Shown one piece after another: positions 26,064 through 35,555 of a stretch of DNA of 64,000 bases; within the stretch, counting starts at the first letter, position 1, and every line of letters begins with the position of its first letter. The stretch covers positions 3,658,001 through 3,722,000 of the forward strand of contig OZ245783.1 of NCBI GenBank assembly GCA_965227875.1. Direction: 5' to 3'. A program made the translations under genes and the position numbers. This DNA is from G965227875 sp965227875. GTDB lineage: Bacteria > Pseudomonadota > Alphaproteobacteria > Rhizobiales > JAJFHC01. Under the pieces are notes generated by a model, which saw only the letters and a program-made list of their open reading frames with translations, ran no database searches and had not been told where the DNA came from.

Positions 26064-26092
26064 CAGATAGGGAAACCGGGCGCAATGCACAA
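26064..26092 (-). promoter_or_regulatory. Sigma-70-like promoter of the 26-residue gene
   Basis: On the minus strand, TTGTGC (26092-26087) is followed after 17 bp by TATCTG (26069-26064), about 70 bp before the ATG. Both boxes deviate from consensus, and the score rests mainly on spacing and context. Confidence 0.4.
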
Positions 26093-26173
26093 CCCGTCTG
26101 GATGCATTGCAGCAATGACCGCAGCGCATAGCGGAATGAATGAATTCTTAAAGCCCAAACAGGACGATAGACC

Positions 26174-26671
26174 GTGGTTGTCCGTCCAGAGACAGAACAG
26201 GACCATGACGCCGTACACAGGGTGACGGCAGCCGCCTTCATGGGGGATGCGGAGGCGCAGCTCGTGCAGGACCTTCGCAAGTCCGGTGACGTCGTTTTTT
26301 CCCTCGTCGCGGAGGATGAAGGCCAGGTCATCGGTCACGTGATGTTCTGCCGCCTGGTGGCCGAATTCGAAGACCATCGGATCGAGGCCGCCGCCCTGGC
26401 GCCGATGTCGGTGCACCCCGACCGGCAGTTCAGGGGCGTTGGAGAGCGCCTGGTCCGGGCCGGCCTGAAACTGTGCGAGGAGCGGGGTGTGGAACTGGTC
26501 GTCGTTCTCGGCCATGTGAGCTACTACCCGCGGTTCGGCTTTTCCGCGGAACTTGCCCGGAAACTCGATGCGCCGTTTTCGGGCGAAGGTTTCATGGCAT
26601 TGGAGCTGCGCCCGGTTCTGCCTGCCGACGGTCGCGTTCGGATCGCCTATCCGGCGGCATTCGGCATCTGA
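26174..26671 (+). CDS. GNAT-family N-acetyltransferase (YhbS-like)
   Basis: A 165-residue acetyltransferase beginning with GTG. The acetyl-CoA loop is seen in MSVHPDRQFRGVGERLVRAG, and VLGHVSYYPRFGFSAE is typical of the YhbS branch. It stands alone between the minus-strand short peptide gene and the convergent DUF3047 gene. Substrate unknown. Confidence 0.8.
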   Translation: MVVRPETEQDHDAVHRVTAAAFMGDAEAQLVQDLRKSGDVVFSLVAEDEGQVIGHVMFCRLVAEFEDHRIEAAALAPMSVHPDRQFRGVGERLVRAGLKLCEERGVELVVVLGHVSYYPRFGFSAELARKLDAPFSGEGFMALELRPVLPADGRVRIAYPAAFGI

Positions 26672-26679
26672 AGCGGATA

Positions 26680-27417
26680 TCACCTCCTCAGGACGATCTT
26701 TCCGAAAAACGCGCGCGATTGCAGGCCGGTGTCGTCGGTGTCGCAGAATATAGCCGCCCGGGTAAGCCGGGCACGGTCCTTTCGCCCGGATGTGACCCGG
26801 TAGAGCTGCCAGAGATCGACGTCTTCTTCGATCCAGGGCTTCAGAGTTGCCCGGCCGGACTGGGCGACATAATGCGCAAATCCGCCGATATGCTTGAAGC
26901 TTCCGGCCTGCAGCGAACCGTTGCTCCAGACGATTTCAAGATGATGGATGCCGTCGTCTTCGTCGCGGAACTCGAAAAAGAGACGTGCGGCGTGGTCGTC
27001 GCTGGCGCGTGTCCGTTCGTCGAACCTTGAATTGACGAGCCTGTCCACCCGCCATGACCACGCCAGCCGCCAATAGGTGCCCAGGTCGATATCCGTATGG
27101 CGGCCGAAGATAGACGCGCCGGCATTCGTGTCGCACCGGATCGACGGCGGCGTCGACTCGCTGAGAAAGGCCAGTTGCATCGCCGGCTTGAACCAGAACG
27201 TCCGGTGGAACCAGCCGGCCGGAGGTGAATCGGTATCGATGACGACGGTCGGATCCAGGAGGATGATTTCCGCGGAACCGTCCGCCCTGAGCGGAGATGA
27301 TGCCACATCGTATTGCGAGCTGCGCAGGGCCATGAACGCTCCGGCCCCCAGCAGGACCGCCGCGACGGCGCTTGCCAGGAAAAAATGAACCGCTGACATT
27401 CGGCGCGTCTGTGGCAA
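26680..27417 (-). CDS. DUF3047 family protein, membrane-anchored
   Basis: A 245-residue protein with one N-terminal hydrophobic segment (about 8-28) and a DUF3047-type body: WRLAWSWRVDRLVNS, then a DDHAARLFFEF strand. The function of DUF3047 is unknown; the fold is secreted or periplasmic and beta-rich. A TTG at 27417 is chosen because CCGGAGGGGACCGAA stands directly before it; the alternative ATG at 27399 lacks a site at proper distance. It is divergent from korA, with a 112-bp shared promoter gap. Confidence 0.7.
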   Translation of the reverse strand: MPQTRRMSAVHFFLASAVAAVLLGAGAFMALRSSQYDVASSPLRADGSAEIILLDPTVVIDTDSPPAGWFHRTFWFKPAMQLAFLSESTPPSIRCDTNAGASIFGRHTDIDLGTYWRLAWSWRVDRLVNSRFDERTRASDDHAARLFFEFRDEDDGIHHLEIVWSNGSLQAGSFKHIGGFAHYVAQSGRATLKPWIEEDVDLWQLYRVTSGRKDRARLTRAAIFCDTDDTGLQSRAFFGKIVLRR

Positions 27418-27529
27418 TTCGGTCCCCTCCGGGATAAGAGTGGGGCGATGATCGAGAGCTTCCGGAAATTTGTTTGCATGCAAACGATCTATGTGCAAGA
27501 TTCCGGCTCGACAACAGTTGAGAAGTATC

Positions 27530-29419
27530 ATGTCCCTCACACTGGATACGCAACTGGAACGCCCCGGCAGGGAGCACCGAACCGCTCTTGAATCCGCGGT
27601 TGTCCGCTTTGCCGGGGACTCCGGCGACGGCATGCAACTGACCGGCACCCAGTTCACGCTCGCGACCGCGCTTGCCGGCAACGATCTCGCGACCTTTCCC
27701 GATTTTCCCGCCGAAATCCGCGCGCCCGTGGGGACCACCTTCGGTGTGTCTTCCTATCAGATCAATTTCGGCGGCAGGGTGATCCGCACTGCGGGTGACC
27801 GCCTCGACGCACTCGTCGCGATGAATCCGGCCGCGCTGATGACCAATCTCGCCGATCTCCGCGATCACGGCCTGCTGATCGTCGACGAGGGCAGTTTCAA
27901 GGACAGGAACCTGCAGAAGGCGGGTTACGAGTCCAACCCTCTCGAGGACGGTTCTCTCGAAGGCTATCGGCTGCTCAGCATCGACATGTCCAAGCTGACG
28001 GTCAACGCGGTGAAATCCCTCGAGGATATCACTGTCACGAACAAGGAAAGCCTGCGCACCAAGAACATGTGGGCGCTCGGCCTCGTGTTGTGGCTGTTCG
28101 ATCGCGAGCCCGCCGCGACGCGCGAATGGCTTCACCGGAAATTCGCCGCCATGCCGGATATCGCCGCCGCGAATTCCGCGGCCCTCGACGCCGGCTATGC
28201 ATTCGGTGAAACCGCCGAACTCGGTCAGGGGATCGGCGCGTTCACGGTGCCGCCCGCGCGGATGCCGGCGGGCCAATACCGCAATGTCACGGGAACGGAA
28301 GCGGTATGCTGGGGGCTCGCTGCCGGAGCGGCATGCGCCGACCTCCCCATGACCTATTGCTCCTATCCCATCACGCCAGCCTCCAACATGCTGCACACGC
28401 TGGTGCGCATGGGCGAGGATTTCGGCGTCGCGACCTTCCAGGCCGAGGACGAGATCGCCGCGGTCGGCGCGGCGATCGGCGCCTCCTACGCCGGCAGGAT
28501 CGGTGTCACGGGAAGTTCCGGACCGGGCGTCGCGCTCAAGACCGAGGCGATCGGGCTTGCTGCCGCGGTCGAACTGCCGCTGATCATCGTCAATGCACAG
28601 CGTGGCGGTCCGTCGACTGGCCTGCCGACGAAAACCGAACAGTCCGATCTTTACCAGGCGGTCTACGGGCGCAACGCCGATTGCCCGCTCGTCGTGCTGG
28701 CGTCGCGGTCACCGGGGGATTGTTTCCACGTCGCCGTAGAGGCCGTGCGGATCGCGGTCAAATACATGACGCCGGTTATCCTGCTCACCGACGGATATCT
28801 TTCCAACGCGTCGGAACCCTGGATCATTCCCGATATGAGCACGCTTCCGCCGATCGAAACGACGCGTGTCGCCGACGGCGAAGGCATCGAGCCTTTCCAG
28901 CGCGACGACGCGACGCTCTCGCGGCCGTGGATCGTGCCGGGCACGCCGAACGGCATGCACCGGATCGGTGGTCTCGAACGCGCGGCGGGCTCCGGTCATG
29001 TCTCCTACGATCCCTCGAACCATCAGCAGATGACGGATCTCCGGGCTGCCAAGATCGCGGGTGTCGCGCGCGACATTCCCGATCAGGGCTTCGAACTGGG
29101 CGACGCGGAAGACCGCATCGCGGTGGTCGGCTGGGGGTCTTCCTACGGTCCGATCAACCGGGCGGTTTCGAATCTGCGGGACGAGGGTCTGTCGGTCGCA
29201 CACATCCATATCCGCCACATATGGCCGCTTCCGGAGAACCTCGGAACGCTCCTCGCGGGATTCGACAAGGTCCTGCTGCCGGAGATGAACAACGGCCAGC
29301 TGGCGACCGTGCTGCGCGCGGAATACGCCGTCGACATTGACAGCATGCCCAAGGTCTCCGGAAAGCCTTTCATGGTGTCCGAGATCGAGGATGTCGTGCG
29401 CGGACGGTTGGGAGCCTAG
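27530..29419 (+). CDS. korA: 2-oxoacid:ferredoxin oxidoreductase, fused gamma-alpha subunit
   Basis: A 629-residue KorA-type subunit. Residues about 12-200 are the gamma domain (VRFAGDSGDGMQLTG), fused to the alpha/pyrimidine domain (YCSYPITPASNMLHTL near 290; GSSGPGVALKTEAIGLA). It pairs with the beta subunit 4 bp downstream to oxidise a 2-oxoacid, typically 2-oxoglutarate, to acyl-CoA, CO2 and reduced ferredoxin. The ATG at 27530 has GAGAAGTATC before it; an upstream ATG at 27470 adds an odd Cys-rich tail. First gene of a run with KorB, a Rieske oxygenase and a Liv importer. Confidence 0.9.
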   Translation: MSLTLDTQLERPGREHRTALESAVVRFAGDSGDGMQLTGTQFTLATALAGNDLATFPDFPAEIRAPVGTTFGVSSYQINFGGRVIRTAGDRLDALVAMNPAALMTNLADLRDHGLLIVDEGSFKDRNLQKAGYESNPLEDGSLEGYRLLSIDMSKLTVNAVKSLEDITVTNKESLRTKNMWALGLVLWLFDREPAATREWLHRKFAAMPDIAAANSAALDAGYAFGETAELGQGIGAFTVPPARMPAGQYRNVTGTEAVCWGLAAGAACADLPMTYCSYPITPASNMLHTLVRMGEDFGVATFQAEDEIAAVGAAIGASYAGRIGVTGSSGPGVALKTEAIGLAAAVELPLIIVNAQRGGPSTGLPTKTEQSDLYQAVYGRNADCPLVVLASRSPGDCFHVAVEAVRIAVKYMTPVILLTDGYLSNASEPWIIPDMSTLPPIETTRVADGEGIEPFQRDDATLSRPWIVPGTPNGMHRIGGLERAAGSGHVSYDPSNHQQMTDLRAAKIAGVARDIPDQGFELGDAEDRIAVVGWGSSYGPINRAVSNLRDEGLSVAHIHIRHIWPLPENLGTLLAGFDKVLLPEMNNGQLATVLRAEYAVDIDSMPKVSGKPFMVSEIEDVVRGRLGA

Positions 29420-29423
29420 TGCC

Positions 29424-30437
29424 ATGAACGTCGTAGCCAACAAGCCCACACTCAAGGACTATGCGACCGACCAGGAAGTGCGGTGGTGTCCCGGGTGCGG
29501 CGATTACGCGATCCTCAAGGCCGTACAGAAGACGCTCGCCGAACTGGAAGCGGATCCGGAGAACACGGTGTTCGTCTCGGGCATCGGATGCGCTGCGCGC
29601 TTCCCGTACTACATGAATACCTACGGGTTTCACACGATCCACGGCCGCGCGGCGGCCATCGCGACCGGGGTGAAGCGTGCCAATCCCGATCTCGACGTCT
29701 GGGTGGTGTCGGGCGACGGGGATTCCCTGTCCATCGGCGGAAACCACGTCCTTCACCTTCTGCGCCGGGACGTCGACCTCGTCTATCTCCTTTTCAACAA
29801 CGAGATCTACGGGCTGACCAAGGGGCAGGTGTCGCCGACCTCGCGTCTGGGCACACGTTCTCCGTCTTCGCCGGACGGGTCGGGCGACCGGCCGGTTCAT
29901 GCGCTTCGTTTCGCGCTCGGCTCCGGTGCGCGGTTCGTCGCCCGGTCCTACGATGTCGCCCAGGCCCACATGGTCGAGACTCTGACCCAGGCGCACGGAT
30001 TTCGCGGCACCTCCTTCGTGGAAATCCTGCAGAACTGCATCGTCTATAATGACGAGGTGTTCGCCGGCGTGACCGACAAGAAGCAGGGTGCGGACCACCA
30101 GATCCACGTGTCCCACGGCGAGCCGCTGGTCTTCGGCAAGGAAAAGGACCGGGGTCTGGTTTTCGACATGTCGACCTACTCGCTGAAGGCTGTGACGATC
30201 GGCGAAGACGGGATCACGGAGCAGGACATCCTCGTGCACGACGAGACCAACCGTGTGCTTGCCGGCCTGCTGGCCGATATGGACGGCAGGACGATGCCTC
30301 TGGCGCTTGGGGTCATTTATCGCGAAACTGCGCAGGATACCCCGGCCGCGGTTCCCGGGACCATGCCGAGCGGCGCCGAAGCCGCCAGCCGTCTCAACGA
30401 ACTCATGCGTAGGGGGAACACCTGGAACGTGGCCTAG
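29424..30437 (+). CDS. korB: 2-oxoacid:ferredoxin oxidoreductase, beta subunit
   Basis: A 337-residue TPP-binding subunit. GDGDSLSIGGNH (97-108) and NNEIYGLTKGQ are the TPP/Mg site. The four cluster cysteines are likely C22, C25 (CPGCG), C56 (GIGCAAR) and C205 (LQNCIVYND), giving one [4Fe-4S] to pass electrons to ferredoxin. No ferredoxin domain is fused. It follows korA by 4 bp and precedes the Rieske gene by 49 bp. The sequence best fits 2-oxoglutarate ferredoxin oxidoreductase; other oxoacids are possible. Confidence 0.9.
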   Translation: MNVVANKPTLKDYATDQEVRWCPGCGDYAILKAVQKTLAELEADPENTVFVSGIGCAARFPYYMNTYGFHTIHGRAAAIATGVKRANPDLDVWVVSGDGDSLSIGGNHVLHLLRRDVDLVYLLFNNEIYGLTKGQVSPTSRLGTRSPSSPDGSGDRPVHALRFALGSGARFVARSYDVAQAHMVETLTQAHGFRGTSFVEILQNCIVYNDEVFAGVTDKKQGADHQIHVSHGEPLVFGKEKDRGLVFDMSTYSLKAVTIGEDGITEQDILVHDETNRVLAGLLADMDGRTMPLALGVIYRETAQDTPAAVPGTMPSGAEAASRLNELMRRGNTWNVA

Positions 30438-30486
30438 GCGGAGCATCCGCGATTGGCGGGTGGTCCTGAATACAGGGGAGGGAGTC

Positions 30487-31521
30487 ATGCAATTCGTTCG
30501 CAACTGCTGGTATGTCGCGGGATGGTCGTCGACATTCGGTCAGGAACTGCGCTCTCTGACGGTCATAGGGGACAACCTCGTCCTGTACCGCACGCAGGAT
30601 GGCGAACTCGTGGCCCTCGAAGACCTGTGCCCGCACCGGCTTCTGCCGCTTTCAATGGGAAAGCTTGTCGGTGACGCCATCCAGTGCGGCTATCACGGAC
30701 TGACATTCGACTGTTCCGGAAAATGCATCCGGGTGCCCGGCCAGGACAATCTGCCCGACAATGCGGTCGTTCGCACCTATCCGATCGTGGAACGCAACGG
30801 CATCGCCTGGGTCTGGATGGGCGAGCCGGACCTTGCCGACCCCGACACCATTTTCGATTTGCCGCAATTCTCGGACAGCGACTGGCAGCCCCACTACGGC
30901 GACGCTCTCCAGATCGAATCGAATTATCTCAACATCGCCGAGAACCTTTGCGATCCCGCACATGTGAGCTTCGTTCATCCGACGACGCTCGGCAACAAGG
31001 AGAGCGAGGACATCCCGATCAAGGCGGAGCGGGACGGGACGACGGTGATCACGTCGCGCTGGGTGCGCAATGCGCCCCCCGTCGGTGTCTTCAAAGCCGT
31101 CGCGGGGTTCAAGGGCAACGTCGATCGCTGGCACTACTACTATCTGCATGCGCCCAACGTGGCGGTGATCGACTTCGGCAGTGCCGACGTCGAAGCCAGG
31201 CTCCAGGACCATGAACGTTCGCCGGGTGTGCAGATCTACGCCCTTCACTTCCTGACGCCGGTCTCGGAGACGCGCACGATCGACCACTGGATGCATCTGC
31301 GCAACTTCGGGTGCGACGAGGAAGGACTCGGGGACAGGATGAACGAGCAGTTCCGGATCGCCTTCAACGAGGACAAGGAAATCCTCGAAGCGATCCAGGT
31401 CGAGGAGCTCAAGCGCCGCGACCGCCGGCCCGTGCGGATCGCGATCGACAAGGGGCCGAACTTCTACAGACGTATTGTCGATGAGATGCTGGCGCGTGAA
31501 AATGCGCCCATGCACAACTGA
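30487..31521 (+). CDS. VanA-type Rieske oxygenase, oxygenase component
   Basis: A 344-residue oxygenase of the vanillate O-demethylase/phthalate type. The Rieske ligands are C48-x-H50 (CPHRLLPLS) and C67-x2-H70 (CGYHGLTF). The iron site is D156-x2-H159-x4-H164 (DPAHVSFVHP). It would hydroxylate or demethylate a small aromatic or related compound. GGGAGGGAGTC precedes the ATG. No reductase of the VanB kind is nearby; KorAB directly upstream could supply reduced ferredoxin, and the Liv importer directly downstream could supply the substrate. Confidence 0.87.
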   Translation: MQFVRNCWYVAGWSSTFGQELRSLTVIGDNLVLYRTQDGELVALEDLCPHRLLPLSMGKLVGDAIQCGYHGLTFDCSGKCIRVPGQDNLPDNAVVRTYPIVERNGIAWVWMGEPDLADPDTIFDLPQFSDSDWQPHYGDALQIESNYLNIAENLCDPAHVSFVHPTTLGNKESEDIPIKAERDGTTVITSRWVRNAPPVGVFKAVAGFKGNVDRWHYYYLHAPNVAVIDFGSADVEARLQDHERSPGVQIYALHFLTPVSETRTIDHWMHLRNFGCDEEGLGDRMNEQFRIAFNEDKEILEAIQVEELKRRDRRPVRIAIDKGPNFYRRIVDEMLARENAPMHN

Positions 31522-31579
31522 TCGATCCGGGGGTGTTTCAATTTCAGGCAATTGCCACAACAAGCGAGGGAGACGAGCA

Positions 31580-32788
31580 ATGAAATTTGGCAAATGGTTG
31601 GCCGCGGCCGCTGTGGTCGCGGGGTCCGTCCTGGGACTTGGACAACAGGCGTCGGCCGACACCATCAAGATCGGCGACATCAACAGCTACAAGCGCCTTC
31701 CGGCGCACACGATCCCGTATCGCAACGGGGTCACGCTCGCGGTCGAGCAGATCAACGCCAAGGGCGGCGTGCTCGGCAAGCAGCTCGAAATCGTTTCGCG
31801 TGACGATCAGGGCAAGCCGGGCGAGGCGGTCAAGATCGCCGAGGAACTCTTCACCCGCGACGGCGTGGTCATGATCTCGGGTTCGCTGTTCTCGCATATC
31901 GGTCTGGCGCTCACATCCTATGCCGGCCAGAAGAAGCGCCTCTATCTCGCCGCCGAACCACTGGCTGATGCACTGGTCTGGGCGAAGGGCAACCGCTACA
32001 CCTTCCGCCTGCGTCCCTCGACCTACATGCAGGCCGCGATGCTCGCCGAGGAAGCCGCCAAGAACCCGGCCAAGAAGTGGGCGACGATCGCCCCCAACTA
32101 CGCTTACGGCAAGGACGCCGTGGCCGCGTTCAAGCAGGTGCTAATGGCCAAGCGGCCCGACGTCGAGTTCGTCACCGAGCAATGGCCCGGCCTCTTCAAG
32201 ATCGATGCTGGCGCCGAAGTCCAGGCTCTCGAGGCCGCGAAACCCGACGCGATCTACAATGTGACGTTCGGCTCGGACCTGGCCAAGTTCGTCCGCGAAG
32301 GCAAGCTTCGCAAGCTGTTCGACGGTCGCCTGACCGTCGGCCTGCTGACCGGTGAGCCCGAGTATCTCGACCCCCTGAAGGACGAGGCGCCGGAAGGCTG
32401 GCTGGTGACGGGGTATCCCTGGTACGCCATCGAAACCGACGCGCACAAGGCGTTCGTGGACGCCTACCAGAAGCGCTGGGACGACTATCCGCGCATCGGA
32501 TCGATCGTCGGCTACAACACGATGCTTTCCATCGCCGCCGCGATCGAAAAGGCAGGTTCGACGGATACCGAAGCCATGGTCGACGCCATGAAGGGCCTGT
32601 CGCTCGACACGCCCGTCGGCAAGGTCACCTACCGGGCCATAGACCACCAGTCCACCATGGGCGCCTATGTCGGCAAGACGAAGCTCGAAGACGGCAAGGG
32701 AATCATGGTCGACTGGACCTATCTCGACGGAGCGGACTACCTTCCCTCCGACGAAGAGGTCAAGAAGCTCCGGCCGGCGACCGACTGA
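31580..32788 (+). CDS. Liv-type ABC transporter, substrate-binding protein
   Basis: A 402-residue periplasmic binding protein of the leucine/amide family. The signal peptide ends near QQASADT (residue 27), followed by IKIGDINSYKRL and the ligand-binding NGVTLAVEQINAKGGVLGK. GGGAGACGAGCA precedes the ATG at 31580. The downstream permease and two ATPases complete the importer. With a Rieske oxygenase just upstream, the ligand is probably a catabolic substrate rather than a branched-chain amino acid. Confidence 0.88.
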   Translation: MKFGKWLAAAAVVAGSVLGLGQQASADTIKIGDINSYKRLPAHTIPYRNGVTLAVEQINAKGGVLGKQLEIVSRDDQGKPGEAVKIAEELFTRDGVVMISGSLFSHIGLALTSYAGQKKRLYLAAEPLADALVWAKGNRYTFRLRPSTYMQAAMLAEEAAKNPAKKWATIAPNYAYGKDAVAAFKQVLMAKRPDVEFVTEQWPGLFKIDAGAEVQALEAAKPDAIYNVTFGSDLAKFVREGKLRKLFDGRLTVGLLTGEPEYLDPLKDEAPEGWLVTGYPWYAIETDAHKAFVDAYQKRWDDYPRIGSIVGYNTMLSIAAAIEKAGSTDTEAMVDAMKGLSLDTPVGKVTYRAIDHQSTMGAYVGKTKLEDGKGIMVDWTYLDGADYLPSDEEVKKLRPATD

Positions 32789-32831
32789 CCGCAACGGATC
32801 GGGGACGCGGCCCGTGTTGCGGTCGCGTCCC
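32787..32831 (+). promoter_or_regulatory. Alternative-pairing RNA structure between binding-protein and permease genes
   Basis: Two stems have A-B-A'-B' order and so compete or form a pseudoknot. GACCGCAAC (32787-32795) pairs with GTTGCGGTC (32816-32824). GGGACGCG (32802-32809) pairs with CGCGTCCC (32824-32831). Position 32824 is used by both. The first arm overlaps the stop codon. It may tune expression of the membrane components. Confidence 0.5.
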
Positions 32832-32915
32832 GCCATCTCCTTAAGACCGTATGCAGCGTGGCGCGCACCGGCGGTGTGCCGGCGTGAATCCACGCATTCC
32901 TGAAAGGCCGCATTC

Positions 32916-34769
32916 GTGGGTTTCTTCTTCGCTCAATTCCTGACCGGACTGTCGAATGCAGCCGCGCTTTTCCTCGTGGCGTCCGGCCTCTCGATCATTT
33001 TCGGCGTGACCCGGATCGTGAATTTCGCCCATGGCTCGTTCTACATGCTCGGCGCGTTCATCGCGTGGTCGGCGATGGCCGTGCTTCCGGGTGTGATCGG
33101 TTTCTGGGCAAGCATCCTGGTCGCGGGCATCGCCGTCGGGCTCATCGGGGTGATCGTCGAAATCTGCGTGTTGCGGCCGATCTACCGCGCACCCGAGCTC
33201 TTTCAGCTTGTCGCCACGTTCGGGGTCATCCTGATCATCCAGGACCTGGCGCTCCTGGTCTGGGGCCCGGAAGACCTGATCGGCCCGCGCGCTCCGGGCC
33301 TCGAGGGCGTCGTCAACATCATGGGCGAACGCATTCCCGCCTACGATCTCGCCATCATCGCGTTGACCCCGTTCGTCCTGGGCGCACTCTGGTTCCTGTT
33401 CAACCGCACCCGCTGGGGCATCCTCGTGCGCGCGGCGACCGAAGACCGCGAGATGGTGGGCGCACTCGGCGTGAACCAGTCCTGGCTCTTCACCGGCGTG
33501 TTTTTTCTCGGCTCGCTCCTGGCCGGCATCGGTGGCGCGATCCAGTTGCCGAAGGGCGGCGCCGACCTGCTCATGGATTTCAACATCCTCGCGGCGGTCT
33601 TCGTCGTCGTGGTCATCGGCGGTATGGGCAGCATCCCCGGCGCCTTCATCGCCGCCCTGCTGATTTCCGAACTGAACGTCTTCGGCGTCAGGCTGCTGCC
33701 CCAGAGCACCCTTGTTCTCATGTTCGCGGTCATGGCCGTGGTACTGATTGTCCGACCCTGGGGACTTCTGGGCAAGCCCGAAAAGCCGGGCCAGCACGGC
33801 CAGCACGGTCCGCCCGAACAGCCCATCGCGCTCCTGCCGCTGCCCCTGCGCCTGCTTGCGCTGGCGATCTTCGCTTGCCTGGCGCTGGTGCCGCTGGCGG
33901 ACAGCACGTTCCTGATGGTGCTGGTTTCCGACGTCATCATCTTCGCCCTCTTCGCCGCGAGCCTGCATTTCATGATGGGCCCTGGCGGCATGGTCTCCTT
34001 CGGCCATGCGGCGTTCTTCGGCGGCGGCGCCTACGCCGCGGCCCTGCTCGTGCACTATGCCGGCTCGCCCATGGAACTGGCGATCCTGCTGGCGCCGTTG
34101 GCGGCCGGTGCGCTCGCCTTCATCGTCGGCTGGTTCTGTGTCCGGCTGTCGGGCGTCTATTTCGCCATGCTCACGCTGGCCTTCGCGCAGGTGGTGTGGT
34201 CGATCGTCTTCCAGTGGGGAGAGGTGACCGGTGGCGACGACGGCATCCTCGGGATCTGGCCGTCCTCGTGGGCGAGCGATCCCAAGGCCTACTACTACGT
34301 CGTCCTCCTGCTGGGCATCGGCGGAATCCTTCTGCTGCGCTACGTGCTCCATGCGCCATTCGGATATGCCATCCGTGCCGCACGAGATTCCGGTCTGCGC
34401 AGCGAAGCGATCGGCATCGACACCAAGACCGTGCAGTGGATCGCCATGGCCTTCGCCGGTGCGATGGCCGGCGTGGCGGGCGGTCTGTTCGTGTTCGCCA
34501 AGGGGAGCATCTTCCCCACCGAACTAGAGATCGCCAGATCGTTCGACGCGCTCATCATGGTCATGCTGGGCGGTGTCAAGACGCTGTCCGGTCCGCTGGC
34601 CGGGGCGGTTTCGTTCACGTTGCTGCAGGACTGGCTGTCGCGTTTCGAGTACTGGCGTCTTGCGCTTGGCGTCATGATCGTGGGCCTGGTCATTCTGTTC
34701 CCCCAGGGGATCGCGGGTTTTCTCCGCCAGGCGTTCGGTCGCTTCTTCGGCCTGAAGAGCGAGGCCTGA
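32916..34769 (+). CDS. Fused LivH-LivM permease
   Basis: A 617-residue inner-membrane protein beginning at GTG. Residues 1-290 are a LivH-type permease (SGLSIIFGVTRIVNFAHGSF). After a charged linker at about 290-310, a LivM-type domain runs to about 605 (LHFMMGPGGMVSFGHAAFF; IRAARDSGLRSEAIGIDT). Both permease halves normally come from separate genes. It forms the channel for the binding protein upstream and ends 3 bp before the first ATPase gene. Confidence 0.9.
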   Translation: MGFFFAQFLTGLSNAAALFLVASGLSIIFGVTRIVNFAHGSFYMLGAFIAWSAMAVLPGVIGFWASILVAGIAVGLIGVIVEICVLRPIYRAPELFQLVATFGVILIIQDLALLVWGPEDLIGPRAPGLEGVVNIMGERIPAYDLAIIALTPFVLGALWFLFNRTRWGILVRAATEDREMVGALGVNQSWLFTGVFFLGSLLAGIGGAIQLPKGGADLLMDFNILAAVFVVVVIGGMGSIPGAFIAALLISELNVFGVRLLPQSTLVLMFAVMAVVLIVRPWGLLGKPEKPGQHGQHGPPEQPIALLPLPLRLLALAIFACLALVPLADSTFLMVLVSDVIIFALFAASLHFMMGPGGMVSFGHAAFFGGGAYAAALLVHYAGSPMELAILLAPLAAGALAFIVGWFCVRLSGVYFAMLTLAFAQVVWSIVFQWGEVTGGDDGILGIWPSSWASDPKAYYYVVLLLGIGGILLLRYVLHAPFGYAIRAARDSGLRSEAIGIDTKTVQWIAMAFAGAMAGVAGGLFVFAKGSIFPTELEIARSFDALIMVMLGGVKTLSGPLAGAVSFTLLQDWLSRFEYWRLALGVMIVGLVILFPQGIAGFLRQAFGRFFGLKSEA

Positions 34770-34772
34770 CCC

Positions 34773-35555
34773 ATGGACCAGGTGCTCAGGGTGGAGAACA
34801 TCCGGAAAGCCTTCGGCGGCGTCGTCGCGGTCGAGGATGTGTCGTTCTCGCTTGCCGCAGGGGAATTGCTCGCACTGATCGGGCCGAACGGCGCGGGCAA
34901 GACGACCTGCTTCAACATGCTCAACGGTCAGCTCCGGCCTGACCGCGGTTCGATCCGCTTCAAGGATACCGAACTGGTCGGCCGGCGGCCGCGCAGCATC
35001 TGGAAGCTCGGGGTGGGGCGGACCTTCCAGATCACCGCGACCTTCCCGTCCATGACCGTGCGCGAAAACGTCCAGATGGCGCTGATCTCCCACCGGCGCC
35101 GGATCTTCTCGTTTTTCGGCCGGGCGGCCAATGTGGCGGTCGCGGAGGCCGATGCGCTACTCGACCGCGTCGGCCTTCTGGACCAGGCGGGGCGGCCCTG
35201 CAGCATTCTCGCCTATGGTGACCTCAAGCGGCTCGAACTCGCCGTGGCACTTGCCAACGATCCATCCCTGCTGCTCATGGACGAACCGGCGGCGGGCATG
35301 GCCCCGCGCGAGCGGATCGACCTGATGCAGCTTACCGCAGACATCGTCGCCGACCGCGGCATATCCGTCCTCTTCACCGAACACGACATGGACGTCGTCT
35401 TCGCCCACGCCCATCGGGTGATGGTGCTGAACCGCGGTGCACTGATCGCGGAAGGATCGCCCGAGGAGGTGCGCAACAATCCCGATGTGCAAGCGGTCTA
35501 TCTGGGGGGCGGCACGACCTATGCCGCAGGGGCGGGGAGCGACGCACATGCTTGA
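34773..35555 (+). CDS. livG: Liv-type ABC transporter ATP-binding protein, LivG
   Basis: A 260-residue ABC ATPase with Walker A GPNGAGKTTCFN, the unusual but family-compatible signature region LAYGDLKRLELAVALA, Walker B LLLMDEPAAGM, and the H-loop in FTEHDMDVVF. The usual LivG signature is LSYGxQRxLEIA; here Gly-Asp-Leu-Lys follows the Tyr. It starts 3 bp after the permease and overlaps livF by 8 bp. It powers substrate import together with LivF. Confidence 0.9.
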   Translation: MDQVLRVENIRKAFGGVVAVEDVSFSLAAGELLALIGPNGAGKTTCFNMLNGQLRPDRGSIRFKDTELVGRRPRSIWKLGVGRTFQITATFPSMTVRENVQMALISHRRRIFSFFGRAANVAVAEADALLDRVGLLDQAGRPCSILAYGDLKRLELAVALANDPSLLLMDEPAAGMAPRERIDLMQLTADIVADRGISVLFTEHDMDVVFAHAHRVMVLNRGALIAEGSPEEVRNNPDVQAVYLGGGTTYAAGAGSDAHA

